Shown here: positions 9,597 to 20,526 of the stretch, piece after piece
Numbering within the stretch: position 1 is the first letter of the stretch
How the letters are laid out: each line of letters starts with the position of its first letter
Assembly: GCA_024509875.1 (NCBI GenBank)
Contig: JAMPIV010000582.1
Coordinates: forward strand, 208,501-272,500
Source of the DNA: Oreohelix idahoensis
Taxonomy: Eukaryota; Mollusca; Gastropoda; Stylommatophora; Oreohelicidae
Direction: 5' to 3'
DNA length: 64,000 nucleotides
Program-made: the position numbers and the translations under genes
The notes under the pieces: generated by a model
The model's database searches: none
The model's input: only the letters and a program-made list of their open reading frames with translations
Told to the model about the DNA's origin: nothing

Positions 9597-11822
9597 TGTA
9601 GTGGTATTGATGGTATTGTATGATGATGATGGTACTACATGTAAATTGTATGAGGCCAGCTGTGAAGGCTCCTGAGATAAAATGTAATTGAGAATTGTCA
9701 GAAGGCCTTTCTTGCTACCACTACGACCTCACACTTAATTTTTTTTTTTTATGAATGTAGCTGCGTAAAGTGTCTAGGGTTATGATGTGTACTGTGGTGT
9801 GATAGTTATAAATATACCCATAGATATTTAACAAGACTAATAAGATTAACAAGTGTTAAAATACACTGAACTAACTCACGTGTGTAAAGTTTTTTTGATA
9901 TAATTATATTACATTTATTTGTTCTGGATCAAGTTTTATTTTGACCAGAACTTGTTTTAAAAGAAGGATTTAAAATTTATGAAAATTATGCATGGAATGT
10001 TACATAATAAATGCAAAAGTGTACATATTTAAGTACTAGAATAGTTAGTTTTATTAAAATGTTCTGGTAGTCAGCTACTAAGGAGGATATTTATTGTCTG
10101 TGCTGTTGGGGTGGTCTCATCACACCTGTCTATATTGACTACACAGTGTCCAGAAAATGGTGGGAATTTTTATGGGGTATCTGCAACTAAATGGGGTTGG
10201 TGAATATCCAGCAGACCAGAGGCTCACTCATCTGGTATTTGTAGCTCTGGTGCTGAAATCAGGTGGTCCCACCTCTCCGTGCTGGCGGGCAATAATGGTG
10301 GTCTCTGTCACAAGGACTGCACAGATACACTTGTGTAAATCACCACCCGAGTAGATACTGCTTCGTAGACGACAGAAACTCGCAGCTCTGCAATCAAAGT
10401 ATGGGCCATGTGTCAAAATCTATTCTCTACCCACGTCTGGACACCACACTGACACAACAACCACATTATACAGACAGGTCAGATCTCTCTGACCAAACAG
10501 CACAGTTACCATGGTGGGTTTACATCCGATAGATCCTCCCAGACTATAGATTCTGAAAAATAATTATTAGTTTTCTACCCTAAAAGAGGATAGGTAATAT
10601 GTTTCCTTATTCTCAACTCTTGATCTGTCTTGCATAATCCTTGCTGGTGTTTAGGTACATTGTTAGTCCCTAGACCCTGACTTGGGCGGGGGTCTAGAGC
10701 AAAATCCCTACTTGTTTGTAAGGCTAGATTATGATATGGCAGTATCAAATCACTCGAACATGAAACAATATTCAAAATATATAAAGAAATAATTTCAATC
10801 TTACCAGATTATGAATAATTAACACAGAAGTGCTAGCAAAACTCAGCTGAGCTGCTGGCTATAGGATGGCGTCCCTAAATTTAACTCACTGTCTTTCATA
10901 TGGGAAAACACCACACTTTAAAATCTGTGTCTAACACTGAACAATTATTGAAGAATGACCCCAAATGCGCTCTAAGCGCTAATAATATGATTGTCTGTGG
11001 CCAATCACTGCCGAGGTTTATTTTTAATTTCAAATTTCCTCACTAAAGTCATTTCAGTCAAGCTTCAGTCACGTATGGATGGTTATCTGTTAGTCTGTCC
11101 GTCTCTACTTGTGTTTCTACAAAATTGTGCTCGATTTTTGACCCAACCGTTCTCTCCCCTTCAAATTTTTGTTGTAAAAAGTTATATTTAGACACAGCTA
11201 CCACCAATGTCCCTTCACTTCTATGCCAAGTAAATTTGAACACCTGCGTCCCCAAGGTCGTGTTTTTGTGTGCAAATAACGATATGTTAGATTCAATGCA
11301 GTCTGTGGCTGATGTAAACTACACTGTCTTTTGTCATTATTTTCAATATTATCTATCCGTCTGTAAAATTAAGACCATATTCGTTCACTGCTCAGAATAG
11401 GCCATCTGGCCAGCTAATTTTTATATTCCTAACATTAATATTAAGAAAAATTTACTTTTTAATTTTTTTGTAATTTTTTTCAGACATCTGCGTTCTTCCG
11501 CTCAAATTCAAATCAAGCGCTTGGTATCGCAAAACGTCCAATTCCGTACCTCGTGTCAATTTGGGGGACTTGAATTTTTTTTACTTTCATCCCTTTCCCC
11601 CCCCCCCCCCCCCCAATTGCGTCTCTTTAGCCTTTCCAGTCATATTTTTTTTTTCCTTTTTGATCCTCCGTTCCCCTCCGGTCTAGCAAGTCAAATTTAT
11701 GGAGGGTGATGACCCGCGGTCTAGGCGATCATGTACATCAGCAGCCTACGCATTATGTTTTTATCCTTAAATGTTATCCTTTGGAGGAATTTTACCGTTG
11801 TATCTCTGTCAATTTCACTACA
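9597..11822 (-). repeat. LTR2 (shared middle LTR)
   Basis: 2226 bp with the same TGTAGTG/CACTACA ends. It serves as 5' LTR of copy A and 3' LTR of copy B. It carries private variants (for example CACGTGTGTAAAG where LTR1 and LTR3 have CACGGGTATAAAG) and shares others with LTR3 only. Confidence 0.88.
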
Positions 11823-11835
11823 CATCTCCCCACCT
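11823..11835 (-). promoter_or_regulatory. Polypurine tract of copy B
   Basis: AGGTGGGGAGATG on the minus strand lies directly before the 3' LTR, as in copy A. Confidence 0.65.
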
Positions 11836-11909
11836 GAAAACATGCCTATGGCAAGTTCCAAAACCAGCGATACACATAGGTAAAATTACTCCTCACGTCT
11901 GCCATTACT

Positions 11910-12500
11910 CTAATTTTGATCACAGGGGTGCCGACTGAGGAAATCTGCACCGACATTCAATTTGCCTGGGATATATTGGATACTAAACTGATAAGGTTGA
12001 AGCAATAAAGACCACCTCAGCAATCTTGCGTTTTCATGCTTAGCCTGAGACAAGAACACGAGAGGCTGATGATCCGTCTCCACCACAAATGTCCTACCAT
12101 ACAGATAGATTTGAAACTTCTTTATTGCCCAGATTAATGCTAAACATTCTTTTTCGCTTGTGGAGTATCCTTGTTCCGCCTTATTCAATTTGCGGCTTGC
12201 ATAAGCGACTGGTTTCAGTTCCCCATCAGGTGAAGATGATCTTTGCAACAAAGCCCCTCCTAGTCCCACATTACTTGCATCGGTTCTTAAGACAAAGTCC
12301 TGTGTCAAATCAGGCAGTTTGAGAATAGGCTTGCTAGTGAGTTTTTCCTTTAACTCTTGGAACGCTAATTCACATTGTGCAGTCCAAATAATTTTATCTG
12401 GAAGTCCCTTGCGAGTCAGATCAGTCAGAGGAGCACAAATGGCGTTAAAATTTTTGATGTATTTCTGATAAAATCCGCATAACGACACGAATGATCGCAC
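11910..12500 (-). CDS. Copy B RNase H segment of pol
   Basis: 196 codons, same protein as 4894-5484: the RT connection followed by Ty3-type RNase H with D74, E118 and D143. RNase H removes the RNA strand during reverse transcription. It is separated from the RT frame by one extra base in the run of six thymines at 12537-12542, exactly as in copy A. The break therefore predates the duplication or is tolerated. The methionine used here is internal to the ancestral polyprotein. Confidence 0.85.
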   Translation of the reverse strand: MRSFVSLCGFYQKYIKNFNAICAPLTDLTRKGLPDKIIWTAQCELAFQELKEKLTSKPILKLPDLTQDFVLRTDASNVGLGGALLQRSSSPDGELKPVAYASRKLNKAEQGYSTSEKECLALIWAIKKFQIYLYGRTFVVETDHQPLVFLSQAKHENARLLRWSLLLQPYQFSIQYIPGKLNVGADFLSRHPCDQN

Positions 12501-12519
12501 GTCCTTTTTGGTTTGCGGC

Positions 12520-13731
12520 CTAGGTGCTCTCTGCAGTTTTTTCCAAGTTCTTAGGATCAGGGGTCATATTACCCTGATATACAGTGTGTCCCAAGAATTC
12601 CAACTCTTTGCATCCAATACAACATTTTGTTGGCCTAGCAGTTAAGTTCGCCTCCCGAAGTCTATCAAACAACATCTCCAGAGCTTCAATGTGTTCTTCA
12701 AATGTCTCTGTGGCGACGAGAATATCATCCATGAAATTTGTGATACATGGGTTATTCAGGGGGTCCAACAATTTTCGCATCATCCTTGAAAACACACTCG
12801 GAGCATTTTTCAGTCCGAATGGTAGCATATTGAATTCATAATGTCCATCCGAAGTGCTAAAAGCCAAATAAGGTCTCACTTCAGGCTTCACTGGGATCTG
12901 GTAATAGCCTTTACTAAGATCCACTTTTGAAAAGTATTTTGCCTTGTTCAGTCTGGCAAATAGCTGTTTTGTGTCTGGTAATGGATCCACTTGTCCTTCT
13001 GTGACAGCATTCAGTTTCCTGTAATCTATGCACAGTCTGTGTTCCCCAGACGGTTTCCTCAACAAAACGACACTAGAACTAAAAGATGATTCACTGTGCG
13101 AAATAATCCCCTCCTTCAATAAATAATCTATTTCTTCCTTTAATGCCTTCTCCTTCGCGAACGGAATAGAATAGGCTCTCATACAGATTGGGTTTGAGTC
13201 TACCAGTTTCATGTCATACTGTAGCAAATTTGTATGGCCTGGTTTATCTGTTAATACATCTGTATGTTCCTCCAGAACTTGTTGAACTCTCTCCCTCTGG
13301 TTTTTAGTCAGGTGCTTACTGACTTTTACCTGTGCTGCTGTTTCACAAGGATGTAATGGGTATTCATGTGAGGTGAGTGGTTCTTTTTGCATCTGGGTTG
13401 CAATAGCCAAGGTCAATAAGGGGGTGCTTTCCTGGAGTGGTCTGTCCAGATACTTCTTTAACAGGTTTACATGATAAACTTTTTCCTTCCCCTTTTTGTC
13501 AATTTTATAGTTTGTTCTAGACACCTTCTCTAGAACCGTATATGGACCTTGCCAACCAATTTGTAATTTATTCTGGCTTCCCGGTAGTAGAAGCAGCACC
13601 TTCTCTCCGACTGCCAGTTCCCTGTCCTTTGCCTTCCTATTAAAATATGCTGCATGTTTCTTCCTGGCTTGTTTCAAATTATCATTTGCCAGTTTCCATC
13701 CAGCTTTCAAACGAGTGGTCAGTTCGTTCAC
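12520..13731 (-). CDS. Copy B integrase C-terminus plus reverse transcriptase
   Basis: 403 codons. Residues 1-95 are the integrase tail with a GPY/F-type module (GWQGPYTVL, about residues 59-67). Reverse transcriptase then follows in the same frame (IDYRKLNAV, VDLSKGYYQI, MLPFGLKNAPSVFSRMM, NFMDDILVAT). The catalytic DD pair is near residue 335. This direct continuity shows that integrase lies upstream of RT in this element, unlike typical Ty3/Gypsy. The frame is uninterrupted here, whereas copy A is broken four or more times over the same stretch. It ends at NLEKTAEST where the shared thymine-run frameshift moves reading out of RNase H. The first methionine is not a natural start. Confidence 0.9.
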   Translation of the reverse strand: MNELTTRLKAGWKLANDNLKQARKKHAAYFNRKAKDRELAVGEKVLLLLPGSQNKLQIGWQGPYTVLEKVSRTNYKIDKKGKEKVYHVNLLKKYLDRPLQESTPLLTLAIATQMQKEPLTSHEYPLHPCETAAQVKVSKHLTKNQRERVQQVLEEHTDVLTDKPGHTNLLQYDMKLVDSNPICMRAYSIPFAKEKALKEEIDYLLKEGIISHSESSFSSSVVLLRKPSGEHRLCIDYRKLNAVTEGQVDPLPDTKQLFARLNKAKYFSKVDLSKGYYQIPVKPEVRPYLAFSTSDGHYEFNMLPFGLKNAPSVFSRMMRKLLDPLNNPCITNFMDDILVATETFEEHIEALEMLFDRLREANLTARPTKCCIGCKELEFLGHTVYQGNMTPDPKNLEKTAEST

Positions 13732-13768
13732 ATATTGATACGATGAGGTAACAGTCTCTTCCGCCTTC

Positions 13769-16294
13769 TCATCTGTCCAGGTCCTTAATAGGGCCTCTAA
13801 TGGACCTTTTTATTGGCCTCCCAAATAGCAGAGTTGCGGGAGCCATCCCGGTTGAACTATGTGGTACCTCCCGGTACGCAAACAATGCGGCGGGCAGGAA
13901 TTGATCCCACAGATCCGGTTTTTCGTGTGCCAGCTTTCTCAGGATAGAAATGAGAGTCCCATTGAACCTCTCTACCTGGCCGTTCCCTTGTGGATGGTAC
14001 GGACTACAATGAAAGTGCCTGGCTTGAAATAGCTTAAAAACTTCTTCCGTTAGTTTCCCCTTGAACTGAGAACCATTATCCGTCAAGATTTGATGCGGGA
14101 ATCCTAATCGGGTAAATATTGTAAGTAGTGCCTCTGCTACATGTTTTGAATCAATTGATGGCAGGGCTACCGCCTCTCCCCACATAGAACAAGTGTCCAC
14201 CAGAGTAAGGATGTAACTGTTCCTCCTCTTGGTCCGAGTGAGAGGTCCTACAATATCCACTGCAACCCTCTCAAAAGGTGTTCCCACTATGGGCATTTCC
14301 CCTAGAGTTGCAGGGGCAGTCCAGTGCTTTGGAGCTACCCTTTGACATTCTGGGCAGGATTTGACATATCTTTTTATATCCTCCGTTATCCCTGGCCAGA
14401 AGTAATGACAAGCTATACGCTGTCCTGTGGCGCTGATCCCCATGTGACCACTGAAGGGGATTGCATGTCCGAGTTCCATCACTTTCTCTCTATATGCAAT
14501 GGGAAGAACCAGCTGGTTGTGACCATTTGTTCCAGTTCCGGCCTTCCTGTATAAGAGTTTGTTCTTCATGAAATATTCCCCCTTGCTCGGAGGTGTGTGG
14601 CATTTGGGCAATTTTTTAAAACAGGGCTTGAGTGTCCTATCCTCAGCCTGCGCCTTCCTCATCTCCTCTGGATGAGCGTTTATAGGTTCACCTTCTTCCT
14701 CCTTCTTCTGTGACCTGGTCTGCACTGTCGCCATGATCACAGGTTTCTCGGGATTCCCCAAGAAGACGTATCTACACCCCAATATCAGAGGGTAGATTGG
14801 TTCATCTATCACTGCTGCTCTGATTTCTCCTTCCACATAGCGAGTTTTCACCGTTATCCTTGCGATGGGAAGTGTCATGAGTGGTATGTCCTTAGTCGCC
14901 CCTTGTATTTCCACTGTTTCTGTGGTATACTGACTTGGGTCCACTAGGCTAGACTTCACAACTGAATCATAATCCAAACCTGTATCATAAAGGCACCTTA
15001 TGGTGACCCCATTACAAATAACATCCTCACAAACTGGGGGGTGATAAGGTTCCTGTTGTCCCTTAGGATTAACCTTTAATCTTTGCGTCCCCGACTTCAT
15101 TGCAGCAATGTTTGAAGGTTTCCTTCTACAAAATTCGGTGTTATGGTTATCCTTCTTGCACCATTTACACCATCTTTTTCCTTGGTTCAACGGTTTTCTT
15201 TCATTGAACTTTTGGTCATTGAACTGTGAGTTTCTGTCGCGATAGTCATTTCTTGGCCGCTCAAAGTTTGTCCTACCTTTATTTCCCTGCTCTCTATTAT
15301 CAAATTTATTAAATTGCTGTGGAGCTTTAAAATTGTCTATGTGCTTCTTCTTAGCACCACTTACCTCTGCCTGGGCTGCCTGATACCTCTCAGCAACATT
15401 TAAAATTTCCCCCAACTTCTCTGCACCTTGTTCCATGAGAAATTTTCTCATGTCTGGAGCCATGGACTCTCTCAATTGCTCAATCATGATCATTTCTTTA
15501 AGATCTTGGGTCTTCCCCAGAGCCGTCCATTTCTCCAAATAGGTTTCTAGTCTGGCAGAGAATTGGTGGTATGTCTCCCCAGACAACAGTTTGGCATTTC
15601 TAAATTTCTTACGATAAAATTCACCATTCTTCTCGTACCTTAATAACAAAGCCTGCTTTAACATGTCATAATTGTCTTGGTCTTCCCTGTTCATTTTGGC
15701 AAATACTTCATAAGAAGCACCCCTCAATCCCTGTGATAGCTTTAAACTCCACCTCTCTCTCTCTAACCCATATGTAGTAGCTAATAACTCAAAACGTCCC
15801 AGGTACCCCTCTATGTCATCGTCTTTCTCAACAAAATGGTCTAAATGAAACCCCATAGCTGAGTTTGAGGCTCCCAGACTGGGCGTAGCATCTGAGGCAA
15901 AAGGGCTGGCACCATTTTCAGGAGCCGGGCCTTGTAATTCCAGCTCCCTTAGTCGTAATTCGTGCTCCCTCTGCAACCTTCTATCTTCTGCCTCCCTTTC
16001 GGCCTTTTTATCTTCTGCCTCCCTTTCGGCAGTCAACCTTTTTTCTTCTGCCTCCCTTTGCTGTCGTTTTTCTTCTGCCTCAATCTGCAGCCTCTTAATT
16101 TCTCTTTCAGCCTCAATTTGTAACCTCTTCTCTTCAGCTAACCTGTCTTTCAGCTCTTTTTCTAATCTCCTTTCTTCCCTTTCAATATATTTATCACATT
16201 CAGCCGTTACGTATTGAATTAAAATTTGACCATCCATTCCCATCTCCTTCGCGGTGAGCACAGCAGCTGATCTAAATTTTGCCAGCTCCGCCAT
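13769..16294 (-). CDS. Copy B gag-protease-integrase polyprotein
   Basis: One uninterrupted frame joins gag and pol with no stop or frameshift between them. Numbering from the upstream ATG at 16348, a coiled coil lies at ~55-145 and a capsid-like region at ~160-345. A CCHC zinc knuckle (WCKWCKKDNHNTEFC) is near 390-407 and the protease DTG at 455-457. The integrase zinc region ends near 665 (CPECQ), and the core D, D, E are near 697, 757 and 793. The likely start is the second methionine at 16294 (MAELAKFRS), which matches the compact start of related gags. The frame ends at GPIKDLDR because a thymine run at 13807-13811 has five bases where copy A has four. The integrase tail and RT continue in the next frame at 13731. 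Confidence 0.9.
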   Translation of the reverse strand: MAELAKFRSAAVLTAKEMGMDGQILIQYVTAECDKYIEREERRLEKELKDRLAEEKRLQIEAEREIKRLQIEAEEKRQQREAEEKRLTAEREAEDKKAEREAEDRRLQREHELRLRELELQGPAPENGASPFASDATPSLGASNSAMGFHLDHFVEKDDDIEGYLGRFELLATTYGLERERWSLKLSQGLRGASYEVFAKMNREDQDNYDMLKQALLLRYEKNGEFYRKKFRNAKLLSGETYHQFSARLETYLEKWTALGKTQDLKEMIMIEQLRESMAPDMRKFLMEQGAEKLGEILNVAERYQAAQAEVSGAKKKHIDNFKAPQQFNKFDNREQGNKGRTNFERPRNDYRDRNSQFNDQKFNERKPLNQGKRWCKWCKKDNHNTEFCRRKPSNIAAMKSGTQRLKVNPKGQQEPYHPPVCEDVICNGVTIRCLYDTGLDYDSVVKSSLVDPSQYTTETVEIQGATKDIPLMTLPIARITVKTRYVEGEIRAAVIDEPIYPLILGCRYVFLGNPEKPVIMATVQTRSQKKEEEGEPINAHPEEMRKAQAEDRTLKPCFKKLPKCHTPPSKGEYFMKNKLLYRKAGTGTNGHNQLVLPIAYREKVMELGHAIPFSGHMGISATGQRIACHYFWPGITEDIKRYVKSCPECQRVAPKHWTAPATLGEMPIVGTPFERVAVDIVGPLTRTKRRNSYILTLVDTCSMWGEAVALPSIDSKHVAEALLTIFTRLGFPHQILTDNGSQFKGKLTEEVFKLFQARHFHCSPYHPQGNGQVERFNGTLISILRKLAHEKPDLWDQFLPAALFAYREVPHSSTGMAPATLLFGRPIKRSIRGPIKDLDR

Positions 16295-16537
16295 ACTTTT
16301 TAGACAATATAATAATATATAAGCTAAATCTCTAACCAGTAAATACACTAAGTACTTCTAATTACTATAGTCTAACTAATTCTAACTAACCAGTTAACTA
16401 ATTAATTATTACTGGCTGTGAAGATTCACCAACTTTTATCTGCAGGGACACTTTTAATTTTAAAGGAAATTTTACAATTTATTTCCCTACTTTTATTTCT
16501 CCCACCAGGAGATCTTAATATTACTGTTGGGCTAATT

Positions 16538-16556
16538 ATCCCTGGACAAGACCCCA
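16538..16556 (-). promoter_or_regulatory. Primer-binding site of copy B
   Basis: TGGGGTCTTGTCCAGGGAT on the minus strand, identical to copy A and again five bases from the LTR (LTR3). It is similar to a proline-tRNA primer site. Confidence 0.65.
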
Positions 16557-16561
16557 ATATA

Positions 16562-18809
16562 TGTAGTGGTATTGATGGTATTGTATGATGATGATGGTAC
16601 TACGTGTAAATTGTATGAGGCCAGCTGTGAAGGCTCCTGAGATAAAATGTAATTGAGAATTGTCAGAAGGCCTTTCTTGCTACCACTACGACCTCACACT
16701 TAATTTTTTTTTTTTTATGAATGTAGCTGCGTAAAGTGTCTAGGGTTATGATGTGTACTGTGGTGTGATAGTTATAAATATACCCATAGATATTTAACAA
16801 GACTAATAAGATTAACAAGTGTTAAAATACACTGAACTAACTCACGGGTATAAAGTTTTTGATATAATTATATTACATTTATTTGTTCTGGATCAAGTTT
16901 TATTTTGACCAGAACTTGTTTTAAAAGAAGGATTTAAAATTTATGAAAATTATGCATGGAATGTTACATAATAAATGCAAAGGTGTACATATTTAAGTAC
17001 TAGAATAGTTAGTTTTATTAAAATGTTCTGGTAGTCAGCTACTAAGGAGGATATTTATTGTCTGTGCTGTTGGGGTGGTCTCATCACACCTGTCTATATT
17101 GACTACACAGTGTCCAGAAAATGGTGGGAATTTTTATGGGGTATCTGCAACTAAATGGGGTTGGTGAATATCCAGCAGACCAGAGGCTCACTCATCTGGT
17201 ATTTGTAGCTCTGGTGCTGAAATCAGGTGGTCCCACCTCTCCGTGCTGGCGGGCAATAATGGTGGTCTCTGTCACAAGGACTGCACAGATACACTTGTGT
17301 AAATCCCCACCCGAGTAGATACTGCTTCGTAGACGACAGAAACTCGCAGCTCTGCAATCAAAGTATGGGCCATGTGTCAAAATCTATTCTCTACCCACGT
17401 CTGGACACCACACTGACACAACAACCACATTATACAGACAGGTCAGATCTCTCTGACCATACAGCACAGTTACCATGGTGGGTTTACATCCGATAGATCC
17501 TCCCAGACTATAGATTCTGAAAAATAATTATTAGTTTTCTACCCTAAAAGAGGATAGGTAATATGTTTCCTTATTCTCAACTCTTGATCTGTCTTGCATA
17601 ATCCTTGCTGGTGTTTAGGTACATTGTTAGTCCCTAGACCCTGACTTGGGCGGGGGGTCTAGAGCAAAATCCCTACTTGTTTGTAAGGCTAGATTATGAT
17701 ATGGCAGTATCAAATCACTCGAACATGAAACAATATTCAAAATATATAAAGAAATAATTTCAATCTTACCAGATTATGAATAATTAACACAGAAGTGCTA
17801 GCAAAACTCAGCTGAGCTGCTGGCTATAGGATGGCGTCCCTAAATTAAACTCACTGTCTTTCATATGGGAAAACACCACACTTTAAAATCTGTGTCTAAC
17901 ACTGAACAATTATTGAAGAATGACCCCAAATGCGCTCTAAGCGCTAATAATATGATTGTCTGTGGCCAATCACTGCCGAGGTTTATTTTTAATTTCAAAT
18001 TTCCTCACTAAAGTCATTTCAGTCAAGCTTCAGTCACGTATGGATGGTTATCTGTTAGTCTGTCCGTCTCTACTTGTGTTTTTCTACAAAATTGTGCTCG
18101 ATTTTTGACCCAACCGTTCTCCTCTCCCCTTCAAATTTTTGTTGTAAAAAGTTATATTTAGACACAGCTTCCACCAATGTCCCTTCACTTCTATGCTAAG
18201 TAAATTTGAACATCTGTGTCCAAGGTCGTGTTTTTGTGTGCAAATAACGATATGTTAGATTCAATGCAGTCTGTGGCTGATGTAAACTACACTGTCTTTT
18301 GTCATTATTTTCAATATTATCTATCCGTCTGTAAAATTAAGACCATATTCGTTCACTGCTCAGAATAGGCCATCTGGCCAGCTAATTTTTATATTCCTAA
18401 CATTAATATTAAGAAAAATTTACTTTTTAATTTTTTTTGTAATTTTTTTTCAGACATCTGCGTTCTTCCGCTCAAATTCAAATCAAGCGCTTGGTATCGC
18501 AAAACGTCCAATTCCGTACCTCGTGTCAATTTGGGGGACTTGAATTTTTTTTACTTTCATCCATTTCCCCCCCCCCCCCCCACCCCCCCCCCCCCCCCCT
18601 CCCCCCAATTGCGTCTCTTTAGCCTTTCCAGTCATATTTTTTTCCTTTTTGATCCTCCGTTCCCCTCCGGTCTAGCAAGTCAATTTATGGAGGGTGATGA
18701 CCCGCGGTCTAGGCGATCATGTACATCAGCAGCCTACGCATTATGTTTTTATCCTTAAATGTTATCCTTGGAGGAATTTTACCGTTGTATCTCTGTCAAT
18801 TTCACTACA
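16562..18809 (-). repeat. LTR3 (5' LTR of copy B)
   Basis: 2248 bp with TGTAGTG/CACTACA termini. Much of the extra length against LTR1 and LTR2 lies in cytosine and thymine runs (for example 18567-18606). It adjoins the right TGTAG duplication. Confidence 0.88.
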
Positions 18810-18814
18810 TGTAG
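18810..18814. repeat. Right 5-bp target-site duplication (TGTAG)
   Basis: Matches 2580-2584 and marks the outer end of the whole three-LTR array. Confidence 0.65.
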
Positions 18815-19830
18815 TCAGGTAGTAAACTTCCCCTTTCCATAAGAGCTAGTAGATATCAACTAGGAGATTAAATATGGTCTCCTCGATTTGACCTCAACAA
18901 GACAGGCATGTCTTTTGAGCGCCACATTATCGTCCTCTATGTTCCTTATACAGCAAAGGTATCAAACCTAGATCCATCAACAAAGTTCAGGAAGCAAATA
19001 GTCCGTAGGACAGGCATCAATCGATGCGCGACAATATAAGTGGATCGTGAGCTGAGCAAACTTGTCATAAAGATGGCGATAAAGTCACTTAGCAAAAAAG
19101 GATTCATTTACCTGTTCATCAGGAATTAAATCACATAATCACATATGCCTCCAGGCATTAGGAATAACATGGAGATATATCATCTCAAAAAAGGAACAAC
19201 AATAATGAGGACTCCTTCCTGAATAAACTAAGCGAAGACTAGCACATTGCTACGTCTCGCCTTATCAGCTTCTCTGCTCAGACTGACCTGGGCGGAAATC
19301 GTTGAAACAACGCCACCAAAAAGAGACATGCGCAGAACACGCGAATCGAATACAACTCAGCCAAATTTACGAAACGAAGAATGTTCTACGATGTTCGACT
19401 AAAGACCTTTTACCTTAAAAGGAAATGAATCTTGAAACATTGCGATTGCCAACTGTTTTCAAAGAACTGGCGATCTGAGCGCTCCATAAATGGACATGAC
19501 TCAAAATCGTTCACACAACTATCGGCAACCCTAGCTATCAAGATAAGACAACTTCTTGACGATAGCTATCAAGATTAGACGACTGTAGAAATAAAAGTGA
19601 CTACAATTCCATGAGTTCCTTCCCATGCATTAAAAAATTAACTATAGTCAGAATGCATGGTCAGAATAAGTTGCGACAAGTTTTTAGCAGCAACAAGGAC
19701 CTTTAGCAGCAGCTGTCTGACGTCGTTTGCCCGTTCTATATATTGTGGTCTTTTCATTCCATTTGTGTACTTGTTTTATTCTGCTTGTGTTTATTTGTGT
19801 GTTTTCCCTGTTGTGTTGTTTTTCCGTACA
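18815..19830. other. Unassigned stretch
   Basis: About 1 kb with no coding frame or repeat that I can identify. Confidence 0.3.
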
Positions 19831-19831
19831 C

Positions 19832-19951
19832 CATCTTAAGAAGCCTCACGCCCCATTAAAGCATCTTAAGAAGCCTCACGCCCCATTAAATCATCTTAAG
19901 AAGCCTCACGCTCCATTAAAGCATCTTAAGAAGCCTCACGCCCCATTATCT
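19832..19951 (+). repeat. 30-bp tandem repeat, four copies
   Basis: The unit CATCTTAAGAAGCCTCACGC plus ten further bases starts at 19832, 19862, 19892 and 19922. Copies differ by only one or two bases and are directly adjacent. The period is a multiple of three, so it reads as a short repeat (LKKPHAPLKH) in one frame, but no gene is evident. Confidence 0.9.
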
Positions 19952-20526
19952 TGTAGCTCGCAGAATATATAAAAAATGTGACAACAGGAAAAAAAATTAT
20001 GTTTTTAAGAAAATGTTATTTAAAAAAAATGTGACTCAGGTTCGGTATTTAATTCATAATGTAATTGTTCTATTGTTTACAAAGACATTTGAGTTATGTG
20101 TATTCTATAATGTTTATGATGCTTCGTCTTCTAAAATATCTGTCATGTCTTGCACCCCCAACAGAAGGCGGGTCTTGCACTCCCAGGTGATGCATGCCCA
20201 CCTGGTTATGAAGTACTGTATTAGATAGAAAAATTAAAAGTTTATGAGAGAAACCTGAGAAAGACTGCCAACTTAATGAGAGAAATAGATGTAGTTATGT
20301 CAGAGCGAGCAAAGATGAAGAATACGACTGAACTAAATTATTGTTCATACCCTCTTAACTGTAAGACATGACAGCCCTTAGCAGAAACAATAAATGTCTG
20401 TTGAGAGATTTATCACATACAATAGTGTGGGTGTTACTGCGGCGGTAGGGTCGTATGATCCTAGTGAAAGAAGCGCTGTTCTATATTTTTGACCGAGAAA
20501 CTAGGTGATGTCAACGGGTGTATGTA
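19952..20526. other. Unassigned stretch
   Basis: No gene or named repeat recognised. Purely AT-rich sequence with short open frames. Confidence 0.3.

Larger units (their letters stand above)
2585..18809 (-). mobile_element. Tandem three-LTR array of a Gmr1-type Ty3/Gypsy retrotransposon
   Basis: The 16.2-kb block has the structure LTR1 (2585-4806), internal copy A (4807-9596), LTR2 (9597-11822), internal copy B (11823-16561), LTR3 (16562-18809). All parts are in the minus-strand orientation. One 5-bp duplication (TGTAG) flanks the complete array, and none separates the copies, which share LTR2. Each internal region has a primer site next to its 5' LTR, a gag, then protease, integrase, reverse transcriptase and RNase H, and a purine tract next to its 3' LTR. 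Integrase before reverse transcriptase is the order described for Gmr1-like Gypsy elements. The array could come from unequal crossing-over between LTRs or from insertion of a concatemer. Confidence 0.88.
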
